In this document: positions 34,136-44,147 of the stretch, in pieces
Numbering within the stretch: the stretch's first letter is position 1
Layout: every line of letters starts with the position of its first letter
From: an uncultured Eudoraea sp.
GTDB taxonomy: Bacteria > Bacteroidota > Bacteroidia > Flavobacteriales > Flavobacteriaceae
Assembly (NCBI GenBank): GCA_947258555.1
Contig: CAMYJF010000017.1
Coordinates: forward strand, 1 to 64,000
Length of the DNA stretch: 64,000 nt
Reading direction: 5' to 3'
The notes under the pieces: generated by a model
The model's database searches: none
What the model saw: the letters and a program-made list of their open reading frames with translations, nothing else
What the model was told of the DNA's origin: nothing
Program-made: the position numbers and the translations under genes

Positions 34136-36967
34136 ATGGCCGAACAAAAACGACTCGTTTTACTCGATGCATATGCCCTGATCTTCAGAGGGTATTATGC
34201 ATTTATAAAAAATCCACGGATTAACAGCAAGGGAATGGATACCTCTGCGATAATGGGTTTTATGAATTCCCTCTTGGATGTGATCCGCCGTGAAAAGCCA
34301 GATCATCTTGCCGTTTGCTTTGATAAGGATGGAAGCACTGAACGTACAGCGCTCTATCCGGAATACAAAGCCAATAGGGATGAGACCCCCGATGCTATTC
34401 GTATTGCGATCCCCTATATTCAAAAGATTTTAAAGGCCATGCATATTCCTGTGATCGAAGTATCAGGCCTTGAGGCAGATGATATCATAGGAACCTTATC
34501 CAAACAGGCAGAAAAAGAAGGGTATATAGTTTATATGGTTACCCCGGATAAAGATTTCGGGCAGCTGGTCTCTGAAAATATTTTTATGTACCGCCCTTCA
34601 CGCATGGGCAATGGTATTGAGATCTGGGGCATCCCTGAGATCCAGGAACGTTTTGGGGTAGAGCGACCCGAACAAGTAATAGACTATCTCGGGATGATGG
34701 GAGATGCCAGTGATAATATCCCCGGTCTTCCCGGAGTTGGAGATAAGACGGCTAAGAAGTTTATCCAGCAATTTGGTTCTCTTGAAGAACTTTTGGCCAA
34801 TACAGATCAGCTCAAAGGAAAAATGAAAGAGAAGGTAGAGGCTAATGGCGATTTGGGCCGACTTTCAAAACAACTGGCAACGATCTGTATCACTTGTGAG
34901 GTAGAATTCGATGCAGAAGACTACGAATTGTCAGAGCCGGATATACCACAAGTACAAGAAGTGTTTGACGAACTGGAATTCCGAAGACTGCGGGATCAAT
35001 TCATCAAGTTATTTACCGAGGAGGAAGAAGTCTCTCAGGATAATAAAGAACCAGCCCCTAAACCCGCATCTTCTGGACCTGCCGGCAGCGGTCAGTTCGC
35101 TCTATTCGAGGAGGGTGCTGCCCAGGCGACGACTCAGGCTTCCTATTCAGGGAGAAAAACCAGTAAAGACGTGCCTCATGTGTATCAAAGTGTAAATGCA
35201 GGCATGGCACTTCAACTATTCGTTAAGAATCTGATGAAGCAAAAATCTGTTTGTTTTGATACCGAGACCACTTCCATCGATCCGCTGCATGCCGAACTGG
35301 TAGGTATTGCATTTTCCTGGAAATCCGGCAAAGGATATTACGTTCCATTTCCTGAAGATAGCGATGAAGCCAACGCACTATTAAATGAGCTACGACCTTT
35401 CTTTGAAAGTACGGATATAGAAAAGATCGGTCAGAATTTGAAATATGACATCAAGGTCTTAAAGCAATACGAAATGCCCGTATTAGGGCCGCTTTTTGAC
35501 ACCATGTTAGCCCACTATCTGATAAATCCGGATATGCGTCATAATATGGATCTCCTCGCAGAAACCTATTTAAACTATACCCCCATCAGCATTACAAGCC
35601 TCATCGGTAAAAAAGGAAAGAATCAGTTAAGTATGCGCCAGGTACCCCTGGAGCAACAGACGGAATACGCGGTAGAGGACGCAGATATTACTTTTCAATT
35701 AGCGCAGCATTTCAGGAAGGAACTGGCTGAAGCAGGTACGCATGACCTCTTTGAAAAAATTGAAGTTCCCTTATTAAGAGTGCTGGCAGATATGGAACTA
35801 GAGGGGATAAATCTAAATCAGGATTTCCTGAACAAACTTTCGATTGAATTGGAAGGTGATATGAGAGACTTATCGACCAAGATCTATGAGCTGGCCGGAA
35901 TTGAATTTAATATTGCTTCTCCCAAACAGTTGGGTGAGATCCTATTCGATAAAATGAAATTGGTAGACAAGCCTAAAAAGACTAAAACCGGCCAATATTC
36001 CACAGCCGAAGATGTGTTGTCTTCTATAGCCAAAGAACACCAGATCATACGGGATGTCCTGGATTACAGAGGGGTGACAAAACTCAAAAGCACCTACGTT
36101 GACGCTTTGCCTGAGCAAGTAAATCCCAATACCGGAAGAGTGCATACAGACTATATGCAAACTGTTGCGGCTACTGGCCGTTTGAGCAGCAATAATCCGA
36201 ATCTGCAAAACATTCCCATCCGAACAGAACGGGGTAGACAAGTGCGTAAAGCATTTATCCCAAGAGATAAGGATCACATTTTACTAGCTGCGGATTATTC
36301 GCAGATAGAATTGCGCATTATAGCCGCTTTGAGTAAGGAAACCAATATGATCGAAGCCTTTAAAAATGGAGAGGACATTCATGCCTCAACGGCTTCCAAA
36401 GTTTTTAATGTTCCGCTGAAGGAAGTAACAAGAGAACAGCGAGGAAATGCGAAGACGGTCAACTTTGGGATCATTTATGGCGTTTCCGCCTTCGGCCTCA
36501 GCAACCAGACAGATCTCAGCAGGACGGAAGCCAAGGAATTGATCGAAACCTATTATAAAACCTATCCAAAATTGAGGAATTTTATCAGTGAACAGATCGA
36601 TTTTGCGAGAGAGCACGGTTATGTGCAGACGGTCTTAGGACGAAGACGTTATTTGCGGGATATCAATGCAGGGAATCAGGTGGTTAGAGGTGGGGCAGAG
36701 CGCCTTGCGATCAATGCACCGATACAGGGTAGTGCAGCAGATATCATAAAGATCGCTATGATCAATATTCATGAGAAACTGGAAAAAGAAAAGCTGAAGA
36801 CAAAAATGCTCTTGCAAGTTCATGATGAACTTGTCTTTGACGTGCACAAGACCGAATTAGACCATATAAAAGAACTTGTGAAGTCTGAAATGGAAAGCGC
36901 ATACACCCTGGAAGTTCCTTTGGTCGTGGATCTGGGTACAGGGAAGAACTGGCTGGAAGCGCATTAA
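34136..36967 (+). CDS. polA: DNA polymerase I
   Basis: Pol I fills gaps in repair and removes RNA primers. The 943-residue protein has a 5' nuclease domain (about 1-290, with FDKDGSTERTALYPEYKANR and ASDNIPGLPGVGDKTAKKFI). A Pro/Ala-rich linker follows, then a 3'-5' exonuclease domain that starts CFDTETTSIDPLHAELVGIA; the acidic DTE motif is present, so proofreading should be active. The polymerase domain carries DYSQIELRI near 718 and HDELVFDV near 895. ATG at 34136 is preferred over a TTG two codons upstream. It is monocistronic. Confidence 0.97.
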   Translation: MAEQKRLVLLDAYALIFRGYYAFIKNPRINSKGMDTSAIMGFMNSLLDVIRREKPDHLAVCFDKDGSTERTALYPEYKANRDETPDAIRIAIPYIQKILKAMHIPVIEVSGLEADDIIGTLSKQAEKEGYIVYMVTPDKDFGQLVSENIFMYRPSRMGNGIEIWGIPEIQERFGVERPEQVIDYLGMMGDASDNIPGLPGVGDKTAKKFIQQFGSLEELLANTDQLKGKMKEKVEANGDLGRLSKQLATICITCEVEFDAEDYELSEPDIPQVQEVFDELEFRRLRDQFIKLFTEEEEVSQDNKEPAPKPASSGPAGSGQFALFEEGAAQATTQASYSGRKTSKDVPHVYQSVNAGMALQLFVKNLMKQKSVCFDTETTSIDPLHAELVGIAFSWKSGKGYYVPFPEDSDEANALLNELRPFFESTDIEKIGQNLKYDIKVLKQYEMPVLGPLFDTMLAHYLINPDMRHNMDLLAETYLNYTPISITSLIGKKGKNQLSMRQVPLEQQTEYAVEDADITFQLAQHFRKELAEAGTHDLFEKIEVPLLRVLADMELEGINLNQDFLNKLSIELEGDMRDLSTKIYELAGIEFNIASPKQLGEILFDKMKLVDKPKKTKTGQYSTAEDVLSSIAKEHQIIRDVLDYRGVTKLKSTYVDALPEQVNPNTGRVHTDYMQTVAATGRLSSNNPNLQNIPIRTERGRQVRKAFIPRDKDHILLAADYSQIELRIIAALSKETNMIEAFKNGEDIHASTASKVFNVPLKEVTREQRGNAKTVNFGIIYGVSAFGLSNQTDLSRTEAKELIETYYKTYPKLRNFISEQIDFAREHGYVQTVLGRRRYLRDINAGNQVVRGGAERLAINAPIQGSAADIIKIAMINIHEKLEKEKLKTKMLLQVHDELVFDVHKTELDHIKELVKSEMESAYTLEVPLVVDLGTGKNWLEAH

Positions 36968-36991
36968 AAAACCCTGCATAAATATGCAGGG
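36966..36991 (-). terminator. Terminator of the lipoprotein gene, at the polA stop
   Basis: CCCTGCAT at 36972-36979 pairs with ATGCAGGG at 36984-36991. On the minus strand the stem is followed by TTTTTTAATG, so it terminates the leftward gene at 37017. On the plus strand no T-tract follows the stem. Confidence 0.7.
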
Positions 36992-37016
36992 CTGTAATTC
37001 TATACTTGGAAGTTTC

Positions 37017-37517
37017 TTATCGTTTTACAAAAACCAATTGACCACTGTCATTGAAATTTGGAATATCCAGGTCCTGTGCATCCACTAACATCATATTTCC
37101 ATCGATCTCCACGGCCACAGTTACAGATTGCATATCAGAATCTATATAGGTCAAAATGCCGTTTTCATATGTATACGTGCTTGATTCCATATCACTTTGG
37201 GTAGGACATGGCACATCGAGGCCAGTACCGTCAGGATTGACGTTGATCTCAAGATAGTTCACAGAATTCTCAGTATCTACAGAAAGATCCGCTCGAAAAC
37301 TCAAGGTCATGATGTAACAATCCCTTGCTGTCAGAAAACTTAGAATATCCCGTGCATTTTTTGCGTCGTCAGAAGCGGTTGCATTGTCTATTTGCAGTGC
37401 AGTTGCGTCCCAGGTACCTACAATACTGTCGCTGGAATTACCATCATTGTTTTTATCCGTAGAACAGGATGTACTAAGGAAAAGAAAACAACTTACCAGC
37501 AGTAAAAAACGATTCAT
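37017..37517 (-). CDS. Lipocalin-like lipoprotein
   Basis: The 166-residue protein has a lipoprotein signal (LLLVSCFLFLSTSC, cysteine near 18) followed by a Ser/Asn/Asp-rich linker and a domain beginning IVGTWDATALQ. The GTW start and the series of beta strands (YTYENGILTYIDSD, VTVAVEIDGNMMLV, SGQLVFVKR) fit the lipocalin-like domains frequent in flavobacterial lipoproteins. No ligand is known. It follows the DUF5916 pair on the same strand by 74 bp and may be independent. Confidence 0.7.
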   Translation of the reverse strand: MNRFLLLVSCFLFLSTSCSTDKNNDGNSSDSIVGTWDATALQIDNATASDDAKNARDILSFLTARDCYIMTLSFRADLSVDTENSVNYLEINVNPDGTGLDVPCPTQSDMESSTYTYENGILTYIDSDMQSVTVAVEIDGNMMLVDAQDLDIPNFNDSGQLVFVKR

Positions 37518-37591
37518 CTTACTTGATTTAGAGTTTTATCATTAAAAAACGGTAAAAAGAGGGCAATATTATATAGAATGAGGACGAATCC

Positions 37592-40153
37592 CTACCTGAC
37601 AAAGCGGTAAGTTACCTTTATTAAAAAGGTATCATCAGCTTCTTCGCCCAGGATCTGTGTGTCCAGGCTCCTTCCTAAGGAATCGAGTGGATCTCCAAAA
37701 CCGGTCACGCCGCGCGACCAAACAAGAAAGATCTCTGAACCAGGTATATATTCCCAACGAGCCACAAGATTAGAACGAAATTGAACAAATGAGAAGTCAG
37801 GATCATCAATGGTGTAGTCTGTATTTCCGTCAATATCTTCATCTATGGAATAGGCTCCGTCTGCAAAAGCGATCTGGTTTGGTTCCAATAAGGTTACACG
37901 CTCATTGAGATCTTCCGCAACGGAATTATTCACGTAGTTAAAATTCGAATATATACCTCTGGAAATAAATGGTTCCCCATAAAACTGCACACTCAGGTTG
38001 GGGTTAATACTATAATTAAAGCGCACTGCCGTACTGATAGTCTTTTGATCGATATCTGCCATTATGTACCTGGGATCTGCACCGAATGCCGTTTCTGTTA
38101 CATACTGGGTTTTATTTACGTTGGGCCTATAGCTCGCATTGATCGACAAATTGAAGGAATCAAAAGGTTGAAACCCGAGTCGTACCACGTAACGTTGAAA
38201 AGTAAAGTTATCCTGCCGTGCCTGGCTACGTACGTAACCCAGGGTAAAGAAGAACTTCTTGCTGCGATCCGATCCAAAGAACAAATAGGCAAAATTTTCA
38301 TCTGACCACCTCCAACGTGGTCCCCCACGCAAAACTGTATTGGAAAAAATACGGGGTTTATGCCCAAATCCTACTTCTGTAAACCAACGGTTTTGATACG
38401 ACATTTCGGCTTCTAATTCGTATTGGATCCGATTATAATTTCCTTCAAAATCATAGGAACTGAACTGCTCGGCACCTATTCTAAAAGAACGATATAATGA
38501 TGTTGGTTTAAGCCACAGATAGTTAACATCTACATATTGAATGATCTCGTCTGTCTGTCTCAGGAATCCAACATCATTCAATTCCAATTCCGGGGATCTC
38601 CATATGAATCCGCCTTCATACCTCCAATTGCCGCCCCCATCTTTACCATGGGAAATTCTACCTGCTGTTCCTGTAAGCGCAGTACGAGTCGGATCTACTT
38701 CTACATGCCCTGCATCGGTACGCTGAAAAAGGTGGGTAAGACTTTCTTGAGTTCGCAATATAGACTCTTCACTTCCACTTACATGACTGGCAATTATATT
38801 TCCATCAATGAAATAATTGCGATTCTTCCACATATGCCTGAAATCTATTCCCCCGGTATAGGCAGATGTGTGAAGAAAATCCAGATCACCTTCTATTTTC
38901 CGGTTCGTGGAAGTAAGCATACCTCCAATAAAGGTGTTCCTTTCATTAAAATCTTTTTGTGCACGTATAACGGCATAATTGGTAAGTGGCTCTACGATCT
39001 CTTCCCGCCTGTCTCCATTGGAATCTATCTCCGCATTCATTTTACCGGTTACACTTTCCAATACCCCAATGGACCAACCGTTTTTGGTTTTACCAGAGAA
39101 CTTAGCCGCACCCAGGATAGTGGAATTATTTGGAATATCCACAAATTCATCTGATCCTATATCGGGAAAACCCGCCGGGTTCCTGCCAATTCGCCTGCTG
39201 TAGAAGAGGTTATCATTCCCATTGGCAAATTCAAAATCAAAGATGTTCTTATTCTCAACAAAGAAAGGTCTGCGCTCCTGGAAGAAGATCTGAAATCCGT
39301 CTAAAGCAATGGCTCCCGGATCTGCGTCTACCTGACCAAAATCAGGATTGACGGTCAGGTCAAGTGTCAGGTCGTTCGTAATACCAATTTTGGCATCTAA
39401 ACCGCCATTCAAAAGTACATCAGAGCCATCTCTAAAGGGATTCCCGGCTTCTTCAGGATACGTATCCCATTGAGTAACCATAAAAGGTTGAATTTCTAAC
39501 TGTTTTTGGGGCTCAATATTCTTAAGCCCGTGCAGCTCCCCAAATTCACTTACCCAGCCAGGTGCTTCCCTGGGAATTCGATCCCAGACAGACCATTGGT
39601 TTTCTCGAAATATCATCCGAGCCACCTGCAAGCCCCATACTTGTTCATCTGCTTTTCCAAATTTGATCTGGCTCAGCGGAATTCGCATTTCAGCTGTCCA
39701 GCCTTCTTCATCAATGTTGGTATCTGTATACCAAATAGGATTCCAACTATCATCAGAATTATTCCCGTTATCAGAGATCAACTCATCTCCTTTCACGCCT
39801 GCCGCATTTCTCCTCGATAATCGGGCGTCGATCTCATCTGTATCTGATTCAAAGCAGCGAATTGCGACATATAAATTCTTTTGATCGTATAAGATCCGGA
39901 ATTTAGACTGCTCATCAGGGGGAGTATTCTCATCCGGAAGCCATTCGATGAATTCTCCGGCCCATTCGGCATTCTCCCAGGCATCGTCGGTCAATAATCC
40001 ATCAATAACCGGAGGTGTGGCATTCCCCACTGCCATAGCTGTATAAACTCTTGGCGGTGTAAGCTGAAGGCTATCCTGGGCTTTCAGATATATGGATGTA
40101 AAGAGAAAAAGTGTAAAGAAGGTTGCAGTGGCAACACGGTTAGTCAAGTTCAT
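37592..40153 (-). CDS. DUF5916 outer-membrane protein with CBM9-like N-terminus (copy with internal deletion)
   Basis: The 853-residue protein has a signal peptide, an N-terminal CBM9-like beta-sandwich (ATPPVIDGLLTDDAWENAEW and GWTAEMRIPLSQIKFGK) and a long C-terminal DUF5916 barrel-like region. That region has the family hallmarks LTLDLTVNPDFGQVDADPGA, DGFQIFFQERRPFFVENKNI and the final TFLIKVTYRFVR. The neighbour at 40236-42887 is a close paralogue in the same order. Compared with it this copy lacks about 26 residues in the CBM9-like domain: the paralogue's stretch from GFEGDWIEFNIDSYYD to FSFTVT is missing between LSRR and AAGVKGDEL. Function is unknown; it is probably a surface-exposed or outer-membrane protein. 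Confidence 0.85.
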   Translation of the reverse strand: MNLTNRVATATFFTLFLFTSIYLKAQDSLQLTPPRVYTAMAVGNATPPVIDGLLTDDAWENAEWAGEFIEWLPDENTPPDEQSKFRILYDQKNLYVAIRCFESDTDEIDARLSRRNAAGVKGDELISDNGNNSDDSWNPIWYTDTNIDEEGWTAEMRIPLSQIKFGKADEQVWGLQVARMIFRENQWSVWDRIPREAPGWVSEFGELHGLKNIEPQKQLEIQPFMVTQWDTYPEEAGNPFRDGSDVLLNGGLDAKIGITNDLTLDLTVNPDFGQVDADPGAIALDGFQIFFQERRPFFVENKNIFDFEFANGNDNLFYSRRIGRNPAGFPDIGSDEFVDIPNNSTILGAAKFSGKTKNGWSIGVLESVTGKMNAEIDSNGDRREEIVEPLTNYAVIRAQKDFNERNTFIGGMLTSTNRKIEGDLDFLHTSAYTGGIDFRHMWKNRNYFIDGNIIASHVSGSEESILRTQESLTHLFQRTDAGHVEVDPTRTALTGTAGRISHGKDGGGNWRYEGGFIWRSPELELNDVGFLRQTDEIIQYVDVNYLWLKPTSLYRSFRIGAEQFSSYDFEGNYNRIQYELEAEMSYQNRWFTEVGFGHKPRIFSNTVLRGGPRWRWSDENFAYLFFGSDRSKKFFFTLGYVRSQARQDNFTFQRYVVRLGFQPFDSFNLSINASYRPNVNKTQYVTETAFGADPRYIMADIDQKTISTAVRFNYSINPNLSVQFYGEPFISRGIYSNFNYVNNSVAEDLNERVTLLEPNQIAFADGAYSIDEDIDGNTDYTIDDPDFSFVQFRSNLVARWEYIPGSEIFLVWSRGVTGFGDPLDSLGRSLDTQILGEEADDTFLIKVTYRFVR

Positions 40154-40235
40154 AGAAAATCTATTCCGGTCAAAAGTAAAAAAACCCCTATCCTTCGCAT
40201 GGGTATTACGAATTTTTTAACATCGCATTTATGCA

Positions 40236-42887
40236 TTAAAATACAAATCGGTAAGTTGCTTTTATCAAGAAAATATTCATGGGCTTAGAATCCCCAAACA
40301 AGGTGTTGTTAAGGCTCTCTGTTAGTCCTAATTGTGGATCCCCGCTTTCAGAAAGATCCTGGGACCAAACTAAATAGAGTTCGGATCCGGGAATGTATTC
40401 CCACCTTAAAACGAGATTGGATCGAAATTGAATAAATGAAAAATCGGGATCGCCAAATGTAAAATCGGTCACCCCATTCATATCCTGATCTACAGAATAA
40501 GTCCCATCGGCAAATTGGATCTGACCATCATTATAAGGGGTAATTCGATCTTCAAAAACCTCAGCCATTGGAGCACTTATGTACTTAAAATTAGAATACC
40601 TACCTCTGGAAATAAACGGTTGTCCCCAATACTGCAAAGTGAGGTTGGGGTTGATCGTATAATTGACCCGCAATGACATGCTAAAAGTTCGCTGATCGAT
40701 CTTTCCGTTGAGGTAAAGAGGTTGGCCGTTTACCTCTTCAGTACTTACATATTGAAGTTTGTCCTGGTTAATGCTGATATTGGGCCATGCCGAAATACGA
40801 AGAGCGTTAATGGGTTGGTATGTGGCGCCAAATTCTATGCTGTATCTGGAATAGGAATTATCCAGACCTCGATTGCCATTGTGAAAGACTCCAAACCGGA
40901 TCTTCTTCCTACTATCTGTATTGATCCCATTCCAAAAAGAGAATGACGGAGATTGTCGAAGGCGGGGGCCTCCCCTGAGCGCAAAATTATTGTAGCGAAC
41001 CGGGCTGTAATTGAAGCCCATATTTCCAAACCAATTATTTTTAAAATTCGCCCAGGCATTGGTGTTGAATTGGAGTAAATTGTGATTCCCGCCATAATCC
41101 CAAGCTGTCCAATGGTTATAGTTAAGACCGAGCTGCCTGAATACATTATCGGGTTTAAGTGTCCTGTACCCTACCCAGGTATAATGCCGGATGTCATCTG
41201 CCTGGCGTTGAAAGCCAATATCATTCAGTTCCAGTTCCGGTGATCGCCAGGTACCTCCGGTCTCAAAACGCCAGTGTCCGTCTCCTATCTTTCCCAATTG
41301 TAAATTACCTCCTGTGCCTGTCAAAGAAGTCCGGGTAGGATCTACTTCCACATGGTCTGCGCCTTCCCTTTGGAATAAATGGGTAATAGACTGCTGGGTG
41401 TTGAGTATGGCCTCTTCGCTTCCCCTGACATGACTCCAGTTAATATTACCGCCAACGTACCAGACGCGATCTTTCCAATTGTGTTTGAAATCAAATCCTC
41501 CGGTATACGCTTGCTTGTGCAGAAAATCAAGACCCTCTGTTAAGTCACCTCGGTTCGTAGCTGTAAAGATCCCTCCAATATAAGAGTTACGATCATTAAA
41601 ATCCTTTTGTAATCGACCGACAAAATAATTCGTGAGGGGTTCAACAAGTTCTTTACGTCTGTCGCCATTATTGTCAATTGAAGCAAATCGCCTGTCTGTT
41701 ACACTTTCCAGGACACCAATAGACCAACCATCTTTAGTTTTGCCACTAAATCGTGCGGCACCCGCTAGGGGTGTATTTTCTGGTATATCTACGTATTCGC
41801 CTTCTGTGGTCGATGGGAATCCCTGAGGACGACGGCCCACTCTTCGCGAATAAAATACATTATCCGACCCAAAGGTATTTCCGGCATTTGAGCGCGAAAC
41901 CCTAAAATCAAAGATGTTATTATTTTCTACAAAAAAGGGGCGTTGCTCTCTGAAAAATATTTGAAAGCCATCCAGGGCTATCGCAGAAGGATCTGCTTCC
42001 ACCTGACCGAAGTCGGGATTGATCGTCAAGTCTAGTGTCAGGTCATTCGTAATACCAATTTTCGCATCCAATCCAGCTGAAAAATCTCCATTATTTCCAT
42101 CCCGAAATGGATTTCCAGGCTCTGCTTCAAAGCTCTCTACTTTACCAACTGAGTACGGTTGTATTTCCAGCTGTTTTTGAGGCACCAGGCCTTTGAGTCC
42201 GTGGAGCTCACCAAATTCACTTACCCAACCCGGGGCATCCTGGGGAACCCGTTGCCAAAGGGAGCGTTCTTCTTCCCTGAAAAATCGTCTGGTAGATTGG
42301 AGTCCCCATATTTGGTTATCTGATTTACTGAATTTGATCTGACTAAGCGGAATACGCATTTCGGCTGTCCAGCCTTCTTCATCTACTTGCGACTTGGCAT
42401 ACCAAATTGGGTTCCAGCTGCTATCCCAATTATTCCCGTTGTTGGAAATAAGTTCATCTCCTTTTACACCAGCAGCAGTGACGGTGAAGGAAAACGCTGT
42501 GCGTTTGTCGTAATAACTATCAATATTGAATTCTATCCAATCTCCTTCGAAACCATCTCTTCGGGATAAACGTCGGATAATTTTGTCAGGTTCCCCATCA
42601 AGGCACCTCACACCTATGTACAGGTTTTTGGCATCATAGAGGATCTTAAATCGTGTCTGATAACTGGGTGGGGTATTTTCATCCGGTCTGTTCTCAATAT
42701 ATTCTGTAGTCCAATCTACTAAGTCCCATGCCTGGTCATTCAAACTACCATCTATAGCAGGTGCGGGGGTTGTTCCGATGGAGGCAGTTGTATATATCCT
42801 TTTCTGGACCACCTCTGTGGAATCTTGTGCATATGTGGCGGAAAGTGTAAAAACGGCAAGAAACAGAAATCTGCTCTTTAGGCACAT
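40236..42887 (-). CDS. DUF5916 outer-membrane protein with CBM9-like N-terminus
   Basis: With the ATG at 42885-42887 the protein has 883 residues and a signal peptide of the same form as its paralogue (MCLKSRFLFLAVFTLSATYA). The frame extends 12 codons further up to 42923, but that would place a hydrophilic stretch before the signal. The CBM9-like domain is complete here (APAIDGSLNDQAWDLVDW, then FEGDWIEFNIDSYYDKRTAF). The DUF5916 region shows LTLDLTINPDFGQVEADPSA, DGFQIFFREQRPFFVENNNI and the end IFLIKATYRFVF. It precedes the second copy by 82 bp, which points to a tandem duplication. Confidence 0.87.
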   Translation of the reverse strand: MCLKSRFLFLAVFTLSATYAQDSTEVVQKRIYTTASIGTTPAPAIDGSLNDQAWDLVDWTTEYIENRPDENTPPSYQTRFKILYDAKNLYIGVRCLDGEPDKIIRRLSRRDGFEGDWIEFNIDSYYDKRTAFSFTVTAAGVKGDELISNNGNNWDSSWNPIWYAKSQVDEEGWTAEMRIPLSQIKFSKSDNQIWGLQSTRRFFREEERSLWQRVPQDAPGWVSEFGELHGLKGLVPQKQLEIQPYSVGKVESFEAEPGNPFRDGNNGDFSAGLDAKIGITNDLTLDLTINPDFGQVEADPSAIALDGFQIFFREQRPFFVENNNIFDFRVSRSNAGNTFGSDNVFYSRRVGRRPQGFPSTTEGEYVDIPENTPLAGAARFSGKTKDGWSIGVLESVTDRRFASIDNNGDRRKELVEPLTNYFVGRLQKDFNDRNSYIGGIFTATNRGDLTEGLDFLHKQAYTGGFDFKHNWKDRVWYVGGNINWSHVRGSEEAILNTQQSITHLFQREGADHVEVDPTRTSLTGTGGNLQLGKIGDGHWRFETGGTWRSPELELNDIGFQRQADDIRHYTWVGYRTLKPDNVFRQLGLNYNHWTAWDYGGNHNLLQFNTNAWANFKNNWFGNMGFNYSPVRYNNFALRGGPRLRQSPSFSFWNGINTDSRKKIRFGVFHNGNRGLDNSYSRYSIEFGATYQPINALRISAWPNISINQDKLQYVSTEEVNGQPLYLNGKIDQRTFSMSLRVNYTINPNLTLQYWGQPFISRGRYSNFKYISAPMAEVFEDRITPYNDGQIQFADGTYSVDQDMNGVTDFTFGDPDFSFIQFRSNLVLRWEYIPGSELYLVWSQDLSESGDPQLGLTESLNNTLFGDSKPMNIFLIKATYRFVF

Positions 42888-43054
42888 ATTACCGGTTGTT
42901 TGTTGATAGCTAAAAGACGACATAGAAAAGCAATCGTTACAGTTTTATCTGTTTATTTTTCGTTAAAGTTTTAAAAGTTACAACATCCGTATCCATTGAC
43001 TCCATCAGCCATCCGGGCATTTTTTATTTTCATTCTATTTAATGAGAACCCCGA

Positions 43055-43085
43055 TTTGCAATTCAACTTAATAATCGTACATTTG
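43055..43085 (+). promoter_or_regulatory. Promoter of rplM-rpsI
   Basis: TTTG at 43055-43058 and TACATTTG at 43078-43085 with a 19-bp spacer match the Bacteroidota -33/-7 consensus exactly. The start codon of rplM is 46 bp downstream of the -7 box. Confidence 0.85.
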
Positions 43086-43131
43086 CAGCCCGTTTTGGAA
43101 AGAGTAATTTTTAATACTAAACGCGTACCCT

Positions 43132-43587
43132 GTGGATACACTGAGTTATAAAACAAAATCGGCCAACAGAAGCACTGTTTCAAAAGAATGGTTGTTGGTA
43201 GATGCTGAAGGCCAGCAATTAGGTCGTTTGGCCTCTAAAGTTGCCAAATTGTTACGAGGAAAACACAAGCCAGATTTTACTCCTCATGTGGATTGTGGAG
43301 ATAATATCATTGTAGTCAATGCTGAGAAGATCCAGTTGAGTGGTAACAAATGGACTCAGAAGATCTATCAGCGCTATACCGGATATCCGGGAGGGCAACG
43401 TGAAAGAACTGCCCAGGAGCTTTTAGATAAAAAACCTGAAGCCTTGGTAGAAAAGGCAGTCAAGGGGATGTTGCCTAAGAATAAATTAGGCGCTGCGCTT
43501 TTCAGAAATCTTCGGGTATACACAGGAGTGGATCATGGGCAGGAGGCTCAGAAACCAAAAGAATTTGATTTAAATAGCTTTAAATAA
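43132..43587 (+). CDS. rplM: 50S ribosomal protein L13
   Basis: The 151-residue protein matches L13 throughout (EWLLVDAEGQQLGRLASKVA, GDNIIVVNAEKIQLSGNKW, YPGGQRERTAQELLDKKPE). It starts with GTG at 43132; the N-terminus DTLSYKTKSAN is the form conserved in flavobacteria, and no ATG is better placed. Its stop codon overlaps the rpsI start (TAATG), which couples their translation. L13-S9 pairing is the normal order. Confidence 0.97.
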   Translation: MDTLSYKTKSANRSTVSKEWLLVDAEGQQLGRLASKVAKLLRGKHKPDFTPHVDCGDNIIVVNAEKIQLSGNKWTQKIYQRYTGYPGGQRERTAQELLDKKPEALVEKAVKGMLPKNKLGAALFRNLRVYTGVDHGQEAQKPKEFDLNSFK

Positions 43588-43973
43588 TGGATGTTATTCA
43601 CAAAATAGGAAGGCGTAAAACAGCAGTTGCCCGGGTATATGTTTCTACGGGTAAAGGGAATTTTACGGTGAATAAGCGAACTCTGGAAGAATATTTCCCA
43701 ACACCAACACTTCAGTACAAGGTTAGACAACCTTTCGCGCTAACTGATACGACAAACTCGTATGATGTAAAGGTGAATGTATATGGTGGAGGTGCAACAG
43801 GTCAGGCTGAAGCGGTCCGACTTGCGCTTTCAAGAGTGCTTTGTGAAATTAATGAAGAACATCGAGCGGCATTAAAGCCGGAGGGATTACTGACAAGGGA
43901 TCCCAGAATGGTTGAGCGTAAAAAATACGGTCAGAAAAAAGCAAGAAAGAAATTCCAGTTCTCTAAACGATAA
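43587..43973 (+). CDS. rpsI: 30S ribosomal protein S9
   Basis: The 128-residue protein matches S9: GRRKTAVARVYVSTGKGNFT at the start, VNVYGGGATGQAEAVRLALS in the middle and the basic end RMVERKKYGQKKARKKFQFS followed by KR. The C-terminal lysine and arginine that reach the P-site tRNA are present. It overlaps the rplM stop by one base. Confidence 0.97.
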   Translation: MDVIHKIGRRKTAVARVYVSTGKGNFTVNKRTLEEYFPTPTLQYKVRQPFALTDTTNSYDVKVNVYGGGATGQAEAVRLALSRVLCEINEEHRAALKPEGLLTRDPRMVERKKYGQKKARKKFQFSKR

Positions 43974-44147
43974 TTGGATCTTTATATAAGTTCATTGAAT
44001 TGTTCCATCACGGAACCCGATAAAATCCCGGCATCTTATAGTTCAGAAACCGGGTAATTAGTTTAGCATCTAAACAATGCAGGCTATTATCATTTGATAA
44101 GAACCACTGTGTTGTTGCTAAAAGTAAGAACGTAAACTATATTAAAA
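43974..44147 (+). promoter_or_regulatory. rpsB leader region
   Basis: This 174-bp gap precedes rpsB. It contains a small hairpin, GTTCC/GGAAC at 44002-44016 with loop ATCAC, and CCCGG/CCGGG pairing further on. No clear TAnnTTTG box is visible. An S2-binding leader for autoregulation is possible but not demonstrated. Confidence 0.3.
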
